Assembly: GCA_020634875.1 (NCBI GenBank) | Contig: JACKAX010000007.1 | Span: 88,086-152,085, forward strand | Length of the DNA: 64,000 nucleotides | Origin: Anaerolineales bacterium | GTDB lineage: Bacteria; Chloroflexota; Anaerolineae; Anaerolineales; JABWBV01 | Reading direction: 5' to 3' | Part shown: piece by piece, positions 1 through 7,754 of the stretch | Layout of the letters: each line of letters starts with the position of its first letter | How positions within the stretch are numbered: the stretch's first letter is position 1 | The notes under the pieces: model-generated | The model's database searches: none | What the model saw: only the letters and a program-made list of their open reading frames with translations | Told to the model about the DNA's origin: nothing | Translations under genes and position numbers: made by a program

Positions 1-666
1 AACAACCTCTTCACCATCCCCTACCAATATGATGCCGATTGGCACAGCGGACAATACCACGGTTATCTGGACACAACCGCGTTCGCCGACGGACGCCATC
101 TCCTGACCCTCGAGGTGTTCGACGCTGCGGGCAATCGTCTCCGCCCAACCGGAACCCCCGGCCCTGGTACAGACACCGCGTTCACCTTCCGCCGCTGGTT
201 CCAGGCCGTTGGCCCCACCGCTAACGTACCCTTCGCCGCCCTTACCCACATGTTCTGGTGGGATAACCGGAAAGCAAAAGCCTACATTGACGACCTCCGC
301 CTGAACGGTTCCCCCTCCGCCGAAGAATGCCAGTTCCTCGAAGGAGACGCCAACGCCACCTTCAGCGTAGGCTACCGGGCCTACCACCCCGAACCGATGT
401 TCCTGCTCAACCATTCGTTGTGGTGGCGGCGCGGCCTCGGCGGCCCGACCGGGTACCTGGTCAACGCCAGTCCGTTCAACGTCGGCCCGGCGATGGGCGT
501 CAGCCCCACGGAAACGTTCAGCAATATGCTGGATTTGGCGAATCACATCAACAAGTGCAGTTTCTCGCTCAACCTGTACGTGAACGTCAAAACCTTCAAC
601 GGCATCGGCACCCTGAACACTGACGACGCCTGGGATTACGCCGCCTTTGCGTTAGAAATTGTCTGA
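1..666 (+). CDS. Unknown protein, C-terminal part (5' end outside window)
   Basis: The reading frame is open from the first base and ends at TGA 664-666, so the true start lies upstream and only the last 221 residues are visible. I do not recognise the family. The fragment is rich in aromatic residues and in Gly/Pro/Asn. It begins with a stretch compatible with a beta-sandwich (repeated short hydrophobic strands around 'GYLDTTAF' and 'HLLTLEVFDAAGN'). It has only two cysteines (in EECQF and NKCSF) and no transmembrane segment or nucleotide-binding motif. The Ala-Asp-Gly-Arg-His-Leu-Leu-Thr-Leu pattern resembles Ig-like or carbohydrate-associated modules of exported proteins, but that is only an impression. 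It is followed by a palindromic repeat and a terminator, so it ends its transcription unit. Confidence 0.7.
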   Translation, partial: NNLFTIPYQYDADWHSGQYHGYLDTTAFADGRHLLTLEVFDAAGNRLRPTGTPGPGTDTAFTFRRWFQAVGPTANVPFAALTHMFWWDNRKAKAYIDDLRLNGSPSAEECQFLEGDANATFSVGYRAYHPEPMFLLNHSLWWRRGLGGPTGYLVNASPFNVGPAMGVSPTETFSNMLDLANHINKCSFSLNLYVNVKTFNGIGTLNTDDAWDYAAFALEIV

Positions 667-700
667 CGGCAAAAGTACTTAACCCTGCCTGGAAATTATG

Positions 701-748
701 GTAGTCTAGGGGCTTGTCCCCGTCCCCGCCCACAAGGGGCTAGACTAC
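701..748. repeat. GTAG...CTAC palindromic repeat, copy 1 (REP-like)
   Basis: Nine-base perfect arms GTAGTCTAG (701-709) and CTAGACTAC (740-748) enclose a GC-rich core with its own complementarity (GGGGCTTGT against ACAAGGGG). The core recurs in the opposite orientation at 1754-1795. The GTAG edge is the hallmark of REP elements recognised by REP-associated tyrosine transposases; no transposase gene is in the window. Confidence 0.7.
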
Positions 749-770
749 AAATTTCGAGCAGAATCAAAAC

Positions 771-804
771 GTCCCGTTACTTTTTCGAGTAACGGGATGT
801 TTTT
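771..804 (+). terminator. Intrinsic terminator
   Basis: Arms CCCGTTAC (773-780) and GTAACGGG (789-796) form a perfect 8-bp stem followed by a T-rich tract. It closes the unknown gene ending at 666. Confidence 0.8.
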
Positions 805-876
805 GTAACCTTTTGAAGTTCACCTCATCCAAAAAGCAGACATAAAACGCTCATTTCATCCTAAGGAGACTTCAAA

Positions 877-1080
877 ATGAAAAACTTACTCAATGAATCA
901 AATGCTGATCGGATTATCCGCGTGGTCGTTGGCCTCGTCTTGCTTTATGTTGGCTTTGGCGGTGTAGTTGCAGGTACGCTTGGTACGATTTTAGGTATCG
1001 TCGGGGTTGTGGCCCTCGTTACAGGTGCCATTGGCTGGTGTCCAGCTTATTCCCTGCTAAAATTCAGCACGAAGAAATAA
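877..1080 (+). CDS. DUF2892 (YgaP-like) small inner-membrane protein
   Basis: A 67-residue protein with a good Shine-Dalgarno (CTAAGGAGA) 8 nt before the ATG. It has an amphipathic N-terminus (NADRIIRVVVG), two hydrophobic helices around residues 14-53, and a C-terminal GWCPAYSLL motif. This is the layout of the DUF2892 family, which includes the membrane part of the E. coli rhodanese YgaP. The single Cys in the WCP motif is conserved in the family, but its function is not settled. The same domain reappears as the C-terminal half of the thioredoxin-like protein encoded immediately downstream (DRCPIWKAI motif), so the two genes probably act together at the membrane in a thiol or sulfur-linked process (inference). 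Confidence 0.85.
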   Translation: MKNLLNESNADRIIRVVVGLVLLYVGFGGVVAGTLGTILGIVGVVALVTGAIGWCPAYSLLKFSTKK

Positions 1081-1206
1081 TTCTCCCGACAAAAACTTCG
1101 GAAGTCTCCAAAAACCTCTTTTCTTCAGAACGAAACGCAAGGACAAAAGCCTTCTTGTACCAAAGATACACAGAAGACTTCCGAAGTTTGGCATCGCGCG
1201 CTTAAT

Positions 1207-1725
1207 ATGAACCCAACCGAATTTTTCGACAACCTCAAAGCTAATCCCCGTCCGGTCGTGGTGGACCTTTGGGCACCCTGGTGTATGCCCTGCCGCGCCA
1301 TGACTCCGCTCGTCAAAAAGATGGAAAAACAATACGCCGGGCAGGTAGACGTATGGCAAATCAACGCCGATGAAAGCCCCGATCTCCTCCGTACCCTGCG
1401 CGTGTTCGGCATCCCTACCATGCTCGTGTACCGGAACGGGCAGGAAGTCACCCGCCGCACGGGTGCGCTCCCCGAACCTGCATTAGCAAGCTTGTTCGAG
1501 ATCGCACTCCACCCTGAGACCACCACCTCGATCAAGTTAGGGATAGGCGAACGAGTTATTCGCATCGGCGCGGGAGCGATCCTCGCCGGGATCGGGGTAT
1601 CTATGTCTTCTTGGGTCTTGATTCTCCTTGGGGGTGTTGTGGCCTTTACGGGCGTGTATGATCGTTGTCCCATTTGGAAAGCTATTACAGGCTTTGTTGC
1701 TGAGAAAATGCGGTCGGCGTCATAG
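1207..1725 (+). CDS. Thioredoxin fused to C-terminal DUF2892 membrane domain
   Basis: 172 residues. Residues 1-100 form a thioredoxin fold with the active-site motif WCMPC (about residues 26-30) and the cis-proline in GIPTM. After a short linker, residues 118-165 carry two hydrophobic helices and the DUF2892 signature (GERVIRIGAG...DRCPIW). The thioredoxin domain has no signal peptide before it, so it would sit on the cytoplasmic face, tethered by the C-terminal helices (inference). WCMPC differs from the usual WCGPC in the residue that tunes redox potential. The ATG at 1207 starts directly at the thioredoxin fold, and no clear Shine-Dalgarno precedes it. It lies 127 bp downstream of a free-standing DUF2892 gene, and the domain pairing suggests shared function. 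Confidence 0.88.
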   Translation: MNPTEFFDNLKANPRPVVVDLWAPWCMPCRAMTPLVKKMEKQYAGQVDVWQINADESPDLLRTLRVFGIPTMLVYRNGQEVTRRTGALPEPALASLFEIALHPETTTSIKLGIGERVIRIGAGAILAGIGVSMSSWVLILLGGVVAFTGVYDRCPIWKAITGFVAEKMRSAS

Positions 1726-1753
1726 GATTCGGCGAAGAGGCTATCCGAAAATT

Positions 1754-1795
1754 GTAGCCAACCCCGTTGTGGGCGGGGACAAGCCCCTATGCTAC
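1754..1795. repeat. GTAG...CTAC palindromic repeat, copy 2 (inverted relative to copy 1)
   Basis: GTAGC (1754-1758) and GCTAC (1791-1795) bound the element. Read on the minus strand its core TAGGGGCTTGTCCCCG and CCCACAA match copy 1 at 701-748, which carries an extra TCCCCG. Both copies sit at the ends of transcription units, the usual setting for REP sequences. Confidence 0.7.
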
Positions 1796-1823
1796 ATTAA
1801 TCTTCGGAGAAATCAAAAAACAA

Positions 1824-1850
1824 AAAGGCCAGCGCAATGCGCTGGCCTTT
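1824..1850. terminator. Bidirectional intrinsic terminator
   Basis: AAAGGCCAGCGCA and TGCGCTGGCCTTT form a near-perfect 13-bp stem. It lies between the convergent thioredoxin gene (plus) and the repeat protein gene (minus) and can serve both. Confidence 0.85.
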
Positions 1851-1901
1851 ACTTGTTTCAGGGTCGTGAGTTTTTTGGACCCAGCCCTGCGAAAAAGAAG
1901 A

Positions 1902-3086
1902 CTATCCGTTTCCAGAGTTAGCATCGGTTGCGGGGGAGGTGGGGGTAGTTTGCTGGCCGGAGTCAGAACCACCGGAGCCGCCAAAGTCACCGTGTCCACC
2001 TGGGCCATGCCCGCCTTTGCCACCAGGGCCGTCGTGCATGTGGAAGGGGAGACCGTTTTCAAGCAGGTAATCCGCCTGGGCCTGGGTGATGACGCCATCT
2101 TTCAGGGCCTGGGCGATAATTTCCGGGGTAGCAGTTTCGAGCGCAGTGCGGAGATCATCACCCGTCAAGCCAGCAGCATCAAGAAGATCAGAGACTGTTC
2201 CGGCGTCACGGGCGGCTTGCAAGTCTTCCACGCTCACCCCGAGGATGTCGGCAACGGTAGCGTCAATATATTCCTGTAAGGCACTGCGGAGGTAGCCTTT
2301 TGCGCCGCGCAAGCCATTTTCGAGCAGGTAATCGGCCTGAGCCTGGGTGATCACTTCGTCTTTGAGGGCTTGTTCAACTATGCCGGGGAGGGCTTCCTCC
2401 ATCGCAGTTTGGAATTCGTCAGCGGTCAGGCCAGCTTGATCCAGCAGATCAGGCACGCGGGTGCCCGCATCTTTGGCAGCCTGGAAGTCTTCCACGCTCA
2501 TGCCGAGGATATTGGCCGCGGCAGTTTCCACGTAGGGTTGCAGGAGGCTGTCCCTGGGGATGCCGAAGACGCCAAAATCACCGTGTCCGTGGGGGCTACC
2601 AGGCCCGCCGAACCCATCGTGCCCACCAGGGCCACCGCGGTTGAACATCCGCAGACCATTTGCGACAATGGCATCGGCCTGTTCTTGGGTGATAACGCCA
2701 TCCGCAAGGGCCTGCTCAACAATGCCGGGGGCAGCGGCGTCAAAGGCGGCCTGGAATTCTTCCTGGGTGAGGCCCGCCGCGTCCAGCAGGTCACTCATTT
2801 GTTTACCCTCGGTTTTGGCCGTCTGCAGTTCATCAACCGTGAGGCCCAAGATTTTGGCAATTGCAGCATCTATATAGGGCTGCAACGGGTGATCGCCATT
2901 GGTGTCATCTATCTGGAATAATTCCAGACGATTGAGGAAGGGCGTTTGGCTGGCAAGACTGGTATTAAAGCTTGCTTCGTTAGCACTAGCTGCTTTCGCG
3001 GAGGTGGCGCTATAAACACCGAACCCCAATGCGGCCAGAGCGAGGACGGCCCCAAAGACGAGGCCGAGGGCAAATATTTTTTTCAT
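1902..3086 (-). CDS. Secreted protein with three tandem ~75-residue helical repeats and Gly/His-rich tail
   Basis: 394 residues from the ATG at 3086, chosen because AAAGGAGA lies 7 nt upstream and the protein then begins with a textbook signal peptide (MKKIFALG..., hydrophobic core, ending ...TSAKA). Longer reading is possible but unsupported. The body has three copies of a repeat: LQPYIDAAIAKILGLTVDEL..., LQPYVETAAANILGMSVEDF... and LQEYIDATVADILGVSVEDL.... Each continues through DLLDxAGLTxxEF to VITQxQADxLxxNGL. Repeats 1 and 2 are separated by a Gly/His-rich linker (GGPGGHDGFGGP...), and a similar His/Gly/Ser tail ends the protein. The repeat resembles short helical units of exported Chloroflexota and actinobacterial proteins of unknown role. 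The His/Gly segments could bind metal (inference). Stands alone between a terminator and the divergent murJ. Confidence 0.8.
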   Translation of the reverse strand: MKKIFALGLVFGAVLALAALGFGVYSATSAKAASANEASFNTSLASQTPFLNRLELFQIDDTNGDHPLQPYIDAAIAKILGLTVDELQTAKTEGKQMSDLLDAAGLTQEEFQAAFDAAAPGIVEQALADGVITQEQADAIVANGLRMFNRGGPGGHDGFGGPGSPHGHGDFGVFGIPRDSLLQPYVETAAANILGMSVEDFQAAKDAGTRVPDLLDQAGLTADEFQTAMEEALPGIVEQALKDEVITQAQADYLLENGLRGAKGYLRSALQEYIDATVADILGVSVEDLQAARDAGTVSDLLDAAGLTGDDLRTALETATPEIIAQALKDGVITQAQADYLLENGLPFHMHDGPGGKGGHGPGGHGDFGGSGGSDSGQQTTPTSPATDANSGNG

Positions 3087-3253
3087 GTGTATTCTCCTTT
3101 TGTTACACGGGCTGTTCTTATGGAACAACTCAAGATTGGGGACGTTGCTATAATAGGCGAAATTTTTGAAGATCCCGTGAAGAGCAGATGGAGAATATAT
3201 GGAGATGATGTGAAGATGGGTTAGGTGTCATGTGCTCAGGTGTGAGGGTGGTA

Positions 3254-3290
3254 GCACCCTGAGCGGAGGCTTTGCGTAGTCGAAGGGTGC
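3254..3290. repeat. Palindromic dispersed-type repeat upstream of murJ
   Basis: Arms GCACCCT (3254-3260) and AGGGTGC (3284-3290) enclose GAGCGGAGGC...CGTAGTCGA. The phrase CCCTGAGCG...CGTAGTCGAAGGG is a type of palindrome dispersed in many bacterial genomes. A GTAG lies just before the left arm (3251-3254). Confidence 0.55.
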
Positions 3291-3300
3291 AGAGGTGGGA

Positions 3301-3306
3301 TATAAT
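3301..3306 (+). promoter_or_regulatory. -10 box TATAAT of leaderless murJ
   Basis: A consensus TATAAT ends exactly 6 nt before the murJ ATG at 3313, so transcription would begin at or next to the start codon and no ribosome-binding site fits. Confidence 0.7.
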
Positions 3307-3312
3307 CGCCGC

Positions 3313-4875
3313 ATGTCTACTTCTTCTACTGCAAACCGCCAGATCGCCCGCGCGGCCGGGGTGGTGATGGCGGGTTTTGTTTTAAGTAACCTGACCGGGT
3401 TAGTGCGGCAGGTGTTGGTGTCGAACGCGTTTGGGACTTCGGCGGAGATTGATGCGTTTAACGCGGCGATCCGCCTGCCCGACACGTTGTTTATGCTGGT
3501 CGCGGGGGGGGCGCTAGCCTCGGCGTTTATTCCGACGTTTACAGGGTTTATGGAGCAGGAGGATCGCGCGGGGGCGTGGGAATTGGCGTCGGCGGTGTTG
3601 AATCTGGTGGTGCTGATCCTGACGGGGTTGAGTATATTGCTGGCGGTGTTTGCGCCGTTTGTGGTGAAGTACGCACTTGCGCGAGGGTTCGCGCCCGAAC
3701 AGCAGGCGTTGACTGTGTCATTGTTACGCGTGCTGCTGGTTTCTCCGGCGGTATTTGGGGCCAGCGGGTTGGTGATGGGGATTTTGAACACGCACCAACA
3801 TTTTCTGCTCCCCGCGCTGGCGCCAACGCTGCATTGGATTGGGTGGATTGTGGGGGTGGTGTTCTTTGTCCCACGTGTGGGGATTCACGGGTTGGCGTGG
3901 GGGGCGGTGTTGGGGGCGGGGTTGCATCTGGCGGTGCAGATTCCGGGGGTGGTAAAGTTGCCCGCGGCGCGGTACACGGCGCGATTGGGATGGGGGTCAG
4001 CGTCTGTGCGGGAGGTGATCCGGTTGATGGGGCCGCGGGTGTTCGGGACGGCGATTGTTCAGTTAAATTTTTGGATTAATGTGCTGCTGGCGTCGGGGAT
4101 GCCGGAGGGGAGTTTGACGGCGATTGGGGTGGCGTTTGCGGTGATGACGATGCCGCAGGTGGTGATTGCGCAGGCGATTGCGATTGCGGCGCTGCCGACG
4201 TTTGCGGCGCAGGTGGCGCGGGAGGAATTGGCGGAGATGCGGGCGTCGCTGGCATCGGTGTTGCGGGGAGTGCTGTTGCTGTCGGTTCCGGCGACAGTGG
4301 GGCTGATTTTATTGCGGACACCGGTGATCCAGGTGTTGTTTCAGCGTGGGGAGTTTGATGCGCGTTCAACACAGTTGGTGGCGTGGGCGTTGTTGTGGTA
4401 TACGGCAGGGCTGGTAAGTCATTCGGTGGTAGAGATTGTGAGCCGGGCGTTTTATGCGCTGCACGATACGAAGACGCCGGTGATGGTGGGGGCGGCGGCA
4501 ATGGGGTTGAACGTAGCGTTGAGTATCGGGCTGGCGGCGTGGTTTGGGCGGATGGGCTGGATGCCGCACGGGGGGCTGGCCCTGGCGTTGACGCTTTCGA
4601 CGACGCTGGAGATGGTGGCGTTGCTGGTGTTGATGCGGCGGCGGTTGAACGGGTTGGAGGGGGGACGGATTTTGCTGGGGTTGGGGCAAGCGGGAGTGGG
4701 GGCGTTGGTGATGGGGGCGACGATTTTGGGTTGGTTGGCGTTGAGCGCGTCGGCATGGGTGCAGGTGGCAGGGGTAGTCGTGGGAGGCGTGGTGTATGCG
4801 GGGGTAGTGTGGGGGTTGGGGGTGGAGGAAGTGAGGGAGGGAGTAGGGGTTATTTGGAGGCGAATAAAGAGATAA
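3313..4875 (+). CDS. murJ: Lipid II flippase MurJ (MviN family)
   Basis: 520 residues, matching the usual size of MurJ. It is a MOP-superfamily integral membrane protein of about 14 helices that moves lipid-linked peptidoglycan precursor across the cytoplasmic membrane. Visible family signatures are RAAGVVMAGFVLSNLTGLVRQVLVSNAFG at the N-terminus (broken here by start choice only), the DAFNAAIRLPDTLFMLVAGGALASAFIPTF segment, and the C-terminal VVEIVSRAFYALHDTKTPV motif. The start at 3313 is preferred over an in-frame ATG at 3295 because TATAAT at 3301-3306 lies inside that longer reading, which points to a leaderless transcript. The gene is extremely G-rich on the coding strand. No cell-wall gene neighbours it, so it appears to be transcribed alone, ending at the hairpin near 4874-4903. 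Confidence 0.93.
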   Translation: MSTSSTANRQIARAAGVVMAGFVLSNLTGLVRQVLVSNAFGTSAEIDAFNAAIRLPDTLFMLVAGGALASAFIPTFTGFMEQEDRAGAWELASAVLNLVVLILTGLSILLAVFAPFVVKYALARGFAPEQQALTVSLLRVLLVSPAVFGASGLVMGILNTHQHFLLPALAPTLHWIGWIVGVVFFVPRVGIHGLAWGAVLGAGLHLAVQIPGVVKLPAARYTARLGWGSASVREVIRLMGPRVFGTAIVQLNFWINVLLASGMPEGSLTAIGVAFAVMTMPQVVIAQAIAIAALPTFAAQVAREELAEMRASLASVLRGVLLLSVPATVGLILLRTPVIQVLFQRGEFDARSTQLVAWALLWYTAGLVSHSVVEIVSRAFYALHDTKTPVMVGAAAMGLNVALSIGLAAWFGRMGWMPHGGLALALTLSTTLEMVALLVLMRRRLNGLEGGRILLGLGQAGVGALVMGATILGWLALSASAWVQVAGVVVGGVVYAGVVWGLGVEEVREGVGVIWRRIKR

Positions 4876-4903
4876 AAAATCGCCCAGTTTTAGGGCGATT
4901 TTA
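4874..4903. terminator. Terminator hairpin, duplicated together with the tRNA-Ser copy
   Basis: AAAATCGCCC...GGGCGATTTT, the same hairpin as at 7561-7588 beside the intact tRNA-Ser, with a changed loop. It now serves murJ on the plus strand. Confidence 0.75.
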
Positions 4904-4904
4904 G

Positions 4905-4992
4905 TGAAGAGGGAGGAATTCTAACCTTCGGTGGACACAAGGACCACAACGGTTTTCGGGAACGCCCCGATCCATTACTACGACATCCCTCC
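4905..4992 (-). pseudogene. Decayed tRNA-Ser(CGA) copy
   Basis: Aligns without gaps over 88 nt with the intact tRNA-Ser(CGA) at 7591-7678, with 14 differences by my count (about 84% identity). The CGA anticodon survives, but hallmark bases are gone: U33 has become C, the TTC of the T loop reads TTA, and the acceptor stem has a mismatch plus G.U pairs. The adjacent downstream hairpin was copied too. It is therefore a pseudo-tRNA from a segmental duplication. Both copies are on the minus strand, about 2.6 kb apart. Confidence 0.85.
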
Positions 4993-5182
4993 AATTTCTT
5001 GCAATCAGATAAACTGTGTGCCTTCTAGGTTTTCGTTGTGTTCAGCATCTTTTTAGGAACGTTGTTCGCGATCAGGTTTTGAAGGAGAGAATGTAGGACC
5101 GTTTTCGTTGATTCAAACCACAATCACGACTTTTAAAACGGGCATTGGGGGAAATTGAGCAATAACTTCTTTTAGTTGTTGC

Positions 5183-5569
5183 TCAAATACTTCCTAAGGC
5201 TGATTGCATATTTTTAGGCACGGAGGCGATCAACTGGCGCAGTTTGGAAATTCCATACGACTTAATCACAACGCACTCCCCGAGGTCTTCGAGTTTCTTT
5301 GCCATAAGAACATCAGCGGTTAGGATAATTACGGGAATACTGGCCAGATGAGCATTGGTTCGGATGTAATGTAATATTTCGTCCCCAGAAACATAGGGCA
5401 GATGAAGGTCGAGGAGAATCAGTGCTGGAGAAAAGGACGCTAAAATTCGAAGAGCTTCATTTCCCAGTTGAATGACCTCTGATAAATATCCGTTTTGCTG
5501 GACAACGGCCTCATAAACTTTTCCTAGTTTTGGGTCATCTTCAATGATGAGGGCAACAGGTGTATTCAT
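5183..5569 (-). CDS. Single-domain response regulator (REC only)
   Basis: 128 residues, just a receiver domain with no output domain. The acidic pocket is D11/D12 (IIEDD), the phosphoacceptor is D54 (LLDLHLP), the switch residue is T84 (ILTAD), and the conserved Lys lies in VIKSYG. The start codon overlaps the stop of the upstream histidine kinase (TAATG), so the two are translationally coupled and form a cognate pair. With no DNA-binding or enzymatic domain it probably signals by protein-protein contact or passes phosphate along a relay. The partner is not evident here. Confidence 0.9.
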   Translation of the reverse strand: MNTPVALIIEDDPKLGKVYEAVVQQNGYLSEVIQLGNEALRILASFSPALILLDLHLPYVSGDEILHYIRTNAHLASIPVIILTADVLMAKKLEDLGECVVIKSYGISKLRQLIASVPKNMQSALGSI

Positions 5570-7335
5570 TAAACTTTCTCCTTTGCAGGAACAAGGGGTA
5601 ATACGATAGTGAAAGTACTCCCCTGTTGAACATCACTTTTTAAGTGAATTTGTCCTTCCATTAATTCAGTTAAGTGTTTGACAATTGACAATCCCAACCC
5701 GGAACCACCATACGTGCGGGTGATCGATCCATCTACCTGGTGAAATGGTTCAAAAATGGAGTCTTGAGCGTCTTTCGGGATTCCTATTCCCGTGTCGGAA
5801 ACTTCAATCAACCAGTGATGATCATCCACACAACCAAGCTTTACGGAAACTTCGCCTTGTTTGGTGAATTTAAGCGCATTTCCAACCAGGTTCAACAAAA
5901 TTTGTCGCAGTCGAAATTCGTCTCCCCAAAGATCCGTGGGCATATTGGGATCGATCTTGAATTGCAACGTCAGATTTTTGGTGATTGCGAGCATCCCCAT
6001 TTTCATTTCAACGTTGCGTACTAAGTCCTTGATGCGAAAGTTTGCATTTTGCAACTTAACGGAGTGAACTTCAAACTGTGCCTCATCAAGCAACTCGTTT
6101 ACCATGGCTGTCAGGTCTTGTGCGCTTTCGATAATTCCCGTAACCATTTCACTTTGTTCATCATCAAGGATTCCATAACTCCCATCATGCAGAAGTTCTG
6201 CAAAACCCAAGATAGCGGCTAATGGCGTTCGTAGCTCATGGCTGACACGTGCCAAAAGTTGACTTTTCAAACGGCTACTTTCCAAGGCTTGATCTCTAGC
6301 TTTTACAAATTCTGTAATATCTTGTATTACAACCAGGCGACCATTGAGCTTCTTCCGGTGATCTTTCAGCGGAGAAATATGCAACTCATAAAATTTCTTT
6401 TCCGGGCCGCCCTGGATAGTGATTTTTTCCTGGTCAGGCGAAATTGTCCGTAGCCGCTTCAATAATTCAGGGAAAACGCTCAGGGGTTTTGTTATGCCAC
6501 TTCCTACGACATCCCTCGTGGGAATACCGAGGAGTTGCTCGGTAACCGGATTCAAGTCTACAATCCGGTTTTCTATATCCAGCACGACAACGCCGTCGCG
6601 CATGTTTTCCATCACAACTTCACGAGCAATCGGGGAGAGGTCAACGAGTTGAAATTTTGATATCCCCCAAGTATAGGCCACTGCGGATAATGTAAACGCA
6701 AACGGTGTCAGGTCAAGTTGTGGAATGGGGGTCAGCCCGGCAATATACGCTCCATTAGAAATCCACGGGATGAGGACTGCAGCCAAAAGGACAGCGGCCT
6801 GTTTCTGATAAAGATGAGGACGTTGTATCAAAGCCTGGATGATCAACGCTGTGCCAATGAAAATCAAAATTTGCGAATAAACCCAGTACACCCAAAATGC
6901 CGAACCGTGTACCAACCCAAGTGTCAGGAATTGTCCTGATTCATCCAGAAAGATCTCTTTCCAAATCAACCCGTGGCGTTCTGTTGTAAATGCGAGGAAC
7001 AAGGTGATAAGCGGAATAATCAGCCAATAAACCAATCGTCGCCGCGTCAACCACTCCCCCCGGTCAGTGTATTGCAACGAGTATGCCATCCAAGCCAGCG
7101 GAACGCCCACGATACCTATATACTGAGCTTTTGCCCAAAACATTTTGGTATAGAGATCGCCGCCTCCGATTTCTAACGCATATCCTAATGCCCAAATTGC
7201 TGCGGCACCACTTAAGTATAGCAGTGGTGTTGCGCCTGGTCTGGAACGCATTCTGGAAACATAAAATACCAGGCCAACTGCAATTAACCCAGTTACCAGT
7301 AAGGGTAGAATGAAAGGAGAATACCTGAAGGTCAA
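5569..7335 (-). CDS. Sensor histidine kinase: 7TM input, PAS, HisKA, HATPase
   Basis: 588 residues. Residues 1-225 contain about seven hydrophobic helices of the histidine-kinase N-terminal 7TM type (WALGYALEIG, FWAKAQYIGIVGVPLAWMAYSLQYT). A PAS domain follows (ENMRDGVVVLDIENRIVDLNPVTEQLLG), then HisKA with phosphoacceptor H366 in ARVSHELRTPLAAILGFAEL, and a HATPase with N box (NLVGNALKF), G1 (DTGIGIP) and G2 (GGSGLGLSIV). The likely start is TTG at 7335, since the next Met falls after the first membrane helix. A TATAAT on the minus strand at 7371-7366 and a purine-rich GAGAGAAC support it. It phosphorylates, presumably, the receiver protein overlapping its 3' end. The ligand is unknown. The pair lies between the pseudo and intact tRNA-Ser copies. 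Confidence 0.93.
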   Translation of the reverse strand: MTFRYSPFILPLLVTGLIAVGLVFYVSRMRSRPGATPLLYLSGAAAIWALGYALEIGGGDLYTKMFWAKAQYIGIVGVPLAWMAYSLQYTDRGEWLTRRRLVYWLIIPLITLFLAFTTERHGLIWKEIFLDESGQFLTLGLVHGSAFWVYWVYSQILIFIGTALIIQALIQRPHLYQKQAAVLLAAVLIPWISNGAYIAGLTPIPQLDLTPFAFTLSAVAYTWGISKFQLVDLSPIAREVVMENMRDGVVVLDIENRIVDLNPVTEQLLGIPTRDVVGSGITKPLSVFPELLKRLRTISPDQEKITIQGGPEKKFYELHISPLKDHRKKLNGRLVVIQDITEFVKARDQALESSRLKSQLLARVSHELRTPLAAILGFAELLHDGSYGILDDEQSEMVTGIIESAQDLTAMVNELLDEAQFEVHSVKLQNANFRIKDLVRNVEMKMGMLAITKNLTLQFKIDPNMPTDLWGDEFRLRQILLNLVGNALKFTKQGEVSVKLGCVDDHHWLIEVSDTGIGIPKDAQDSIFEPFHQVDGSITRTYGGSGLGLSIVKHLTELMEGQIHLKSDVQQGSTFTIVLPLVPAKEKV

Positions 7336-7365
7336 ATTTGTTCTCTCTATAAAGACATCTCAAAA

Positions 7366-7371
7366 ATTATA
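7366..7371 (-). promoter_or_regulatory. -10 box of the histidine kinase/response regulator operon
   Basis: TATAAT on the minus strand about 30 nt upstream of the TTG start. No convincing -35 was found at standard spacing. Confidence 0.45.
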
Positions 7372-7560
7372 ACGTCAGGGGCCTGTAAATGATTCCCTCA
7401 GAAAATTTCGATACTCAGGACAAAATTCCTACTGCTCAACGATTACAAGCCAAGATAAGGGTCAAATTCCAATCCTTTGGGAGTCTTTGCAATCTTCGCC
7501 CCATTTAATCTCTATCATTAGTACAAATAAACTGGCCTTCCAATGAAGGAACAGGTAAAT

Positions 7561-7588
7561 AAAAATCGCCCTATTCAGGGCGATTTTT
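7561..7588 (-). terminator. Terminator of tRNA-Ser(CGA)
   Basis: AAAAATCGCCC...GGGCGATTTTT, an 11-bp perfect stem starting 3 nt beyond the tRNA 3' end. A diverged copy lies at 4874-4903. Confidence 0.85.
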
Positions 7589-7590
7589 AG

Positions 7591-7678
7591 CGGAGAGGGA
7601 GGGATTCGAACCCTCGGTGGACACAAGGACCACAACGGTTTTCGAGACCGCCCCGATCAACCACTCCGGCACCTCTCC
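7591..7678 (-). tRNA. tRNA-Ser(CGA)
   Basis: 88 nt. Acceptor GGAGAGG pairs with CCTCTCC, with discriminator G. The anticodon loop CTCGAAA gives anticodon CGA (reads UCG). There is a long class II variable arm, and the T loop is TTCGAAT. The CCA end is not encoded. This is the intact parent of the decayed copy at 4905-4992. Confidence 0.95.
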
Positions 7679-7754
7679 AAATGCAGGTGCGGCATTATAT
7701 CATTGGGGTTTGTAGATTACAATCTTGTTTTTCCGAACCATCCAAGGAGTCCCC

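Noticed and set aside
5183..5569. Truncated response regulator missing its output domain
   Set aside because: The receiver is complete and ends cleanly; single-domain receivers are common, and its start is coupled to the kinase stop.
4993..7560. Integrative element bounded by tRNA-Ser att sites
   Set aside because: The flanking copies are whole tRNAs rather than a 3' fragment, and no integrase or recombinase gene is present; left as a duplication.
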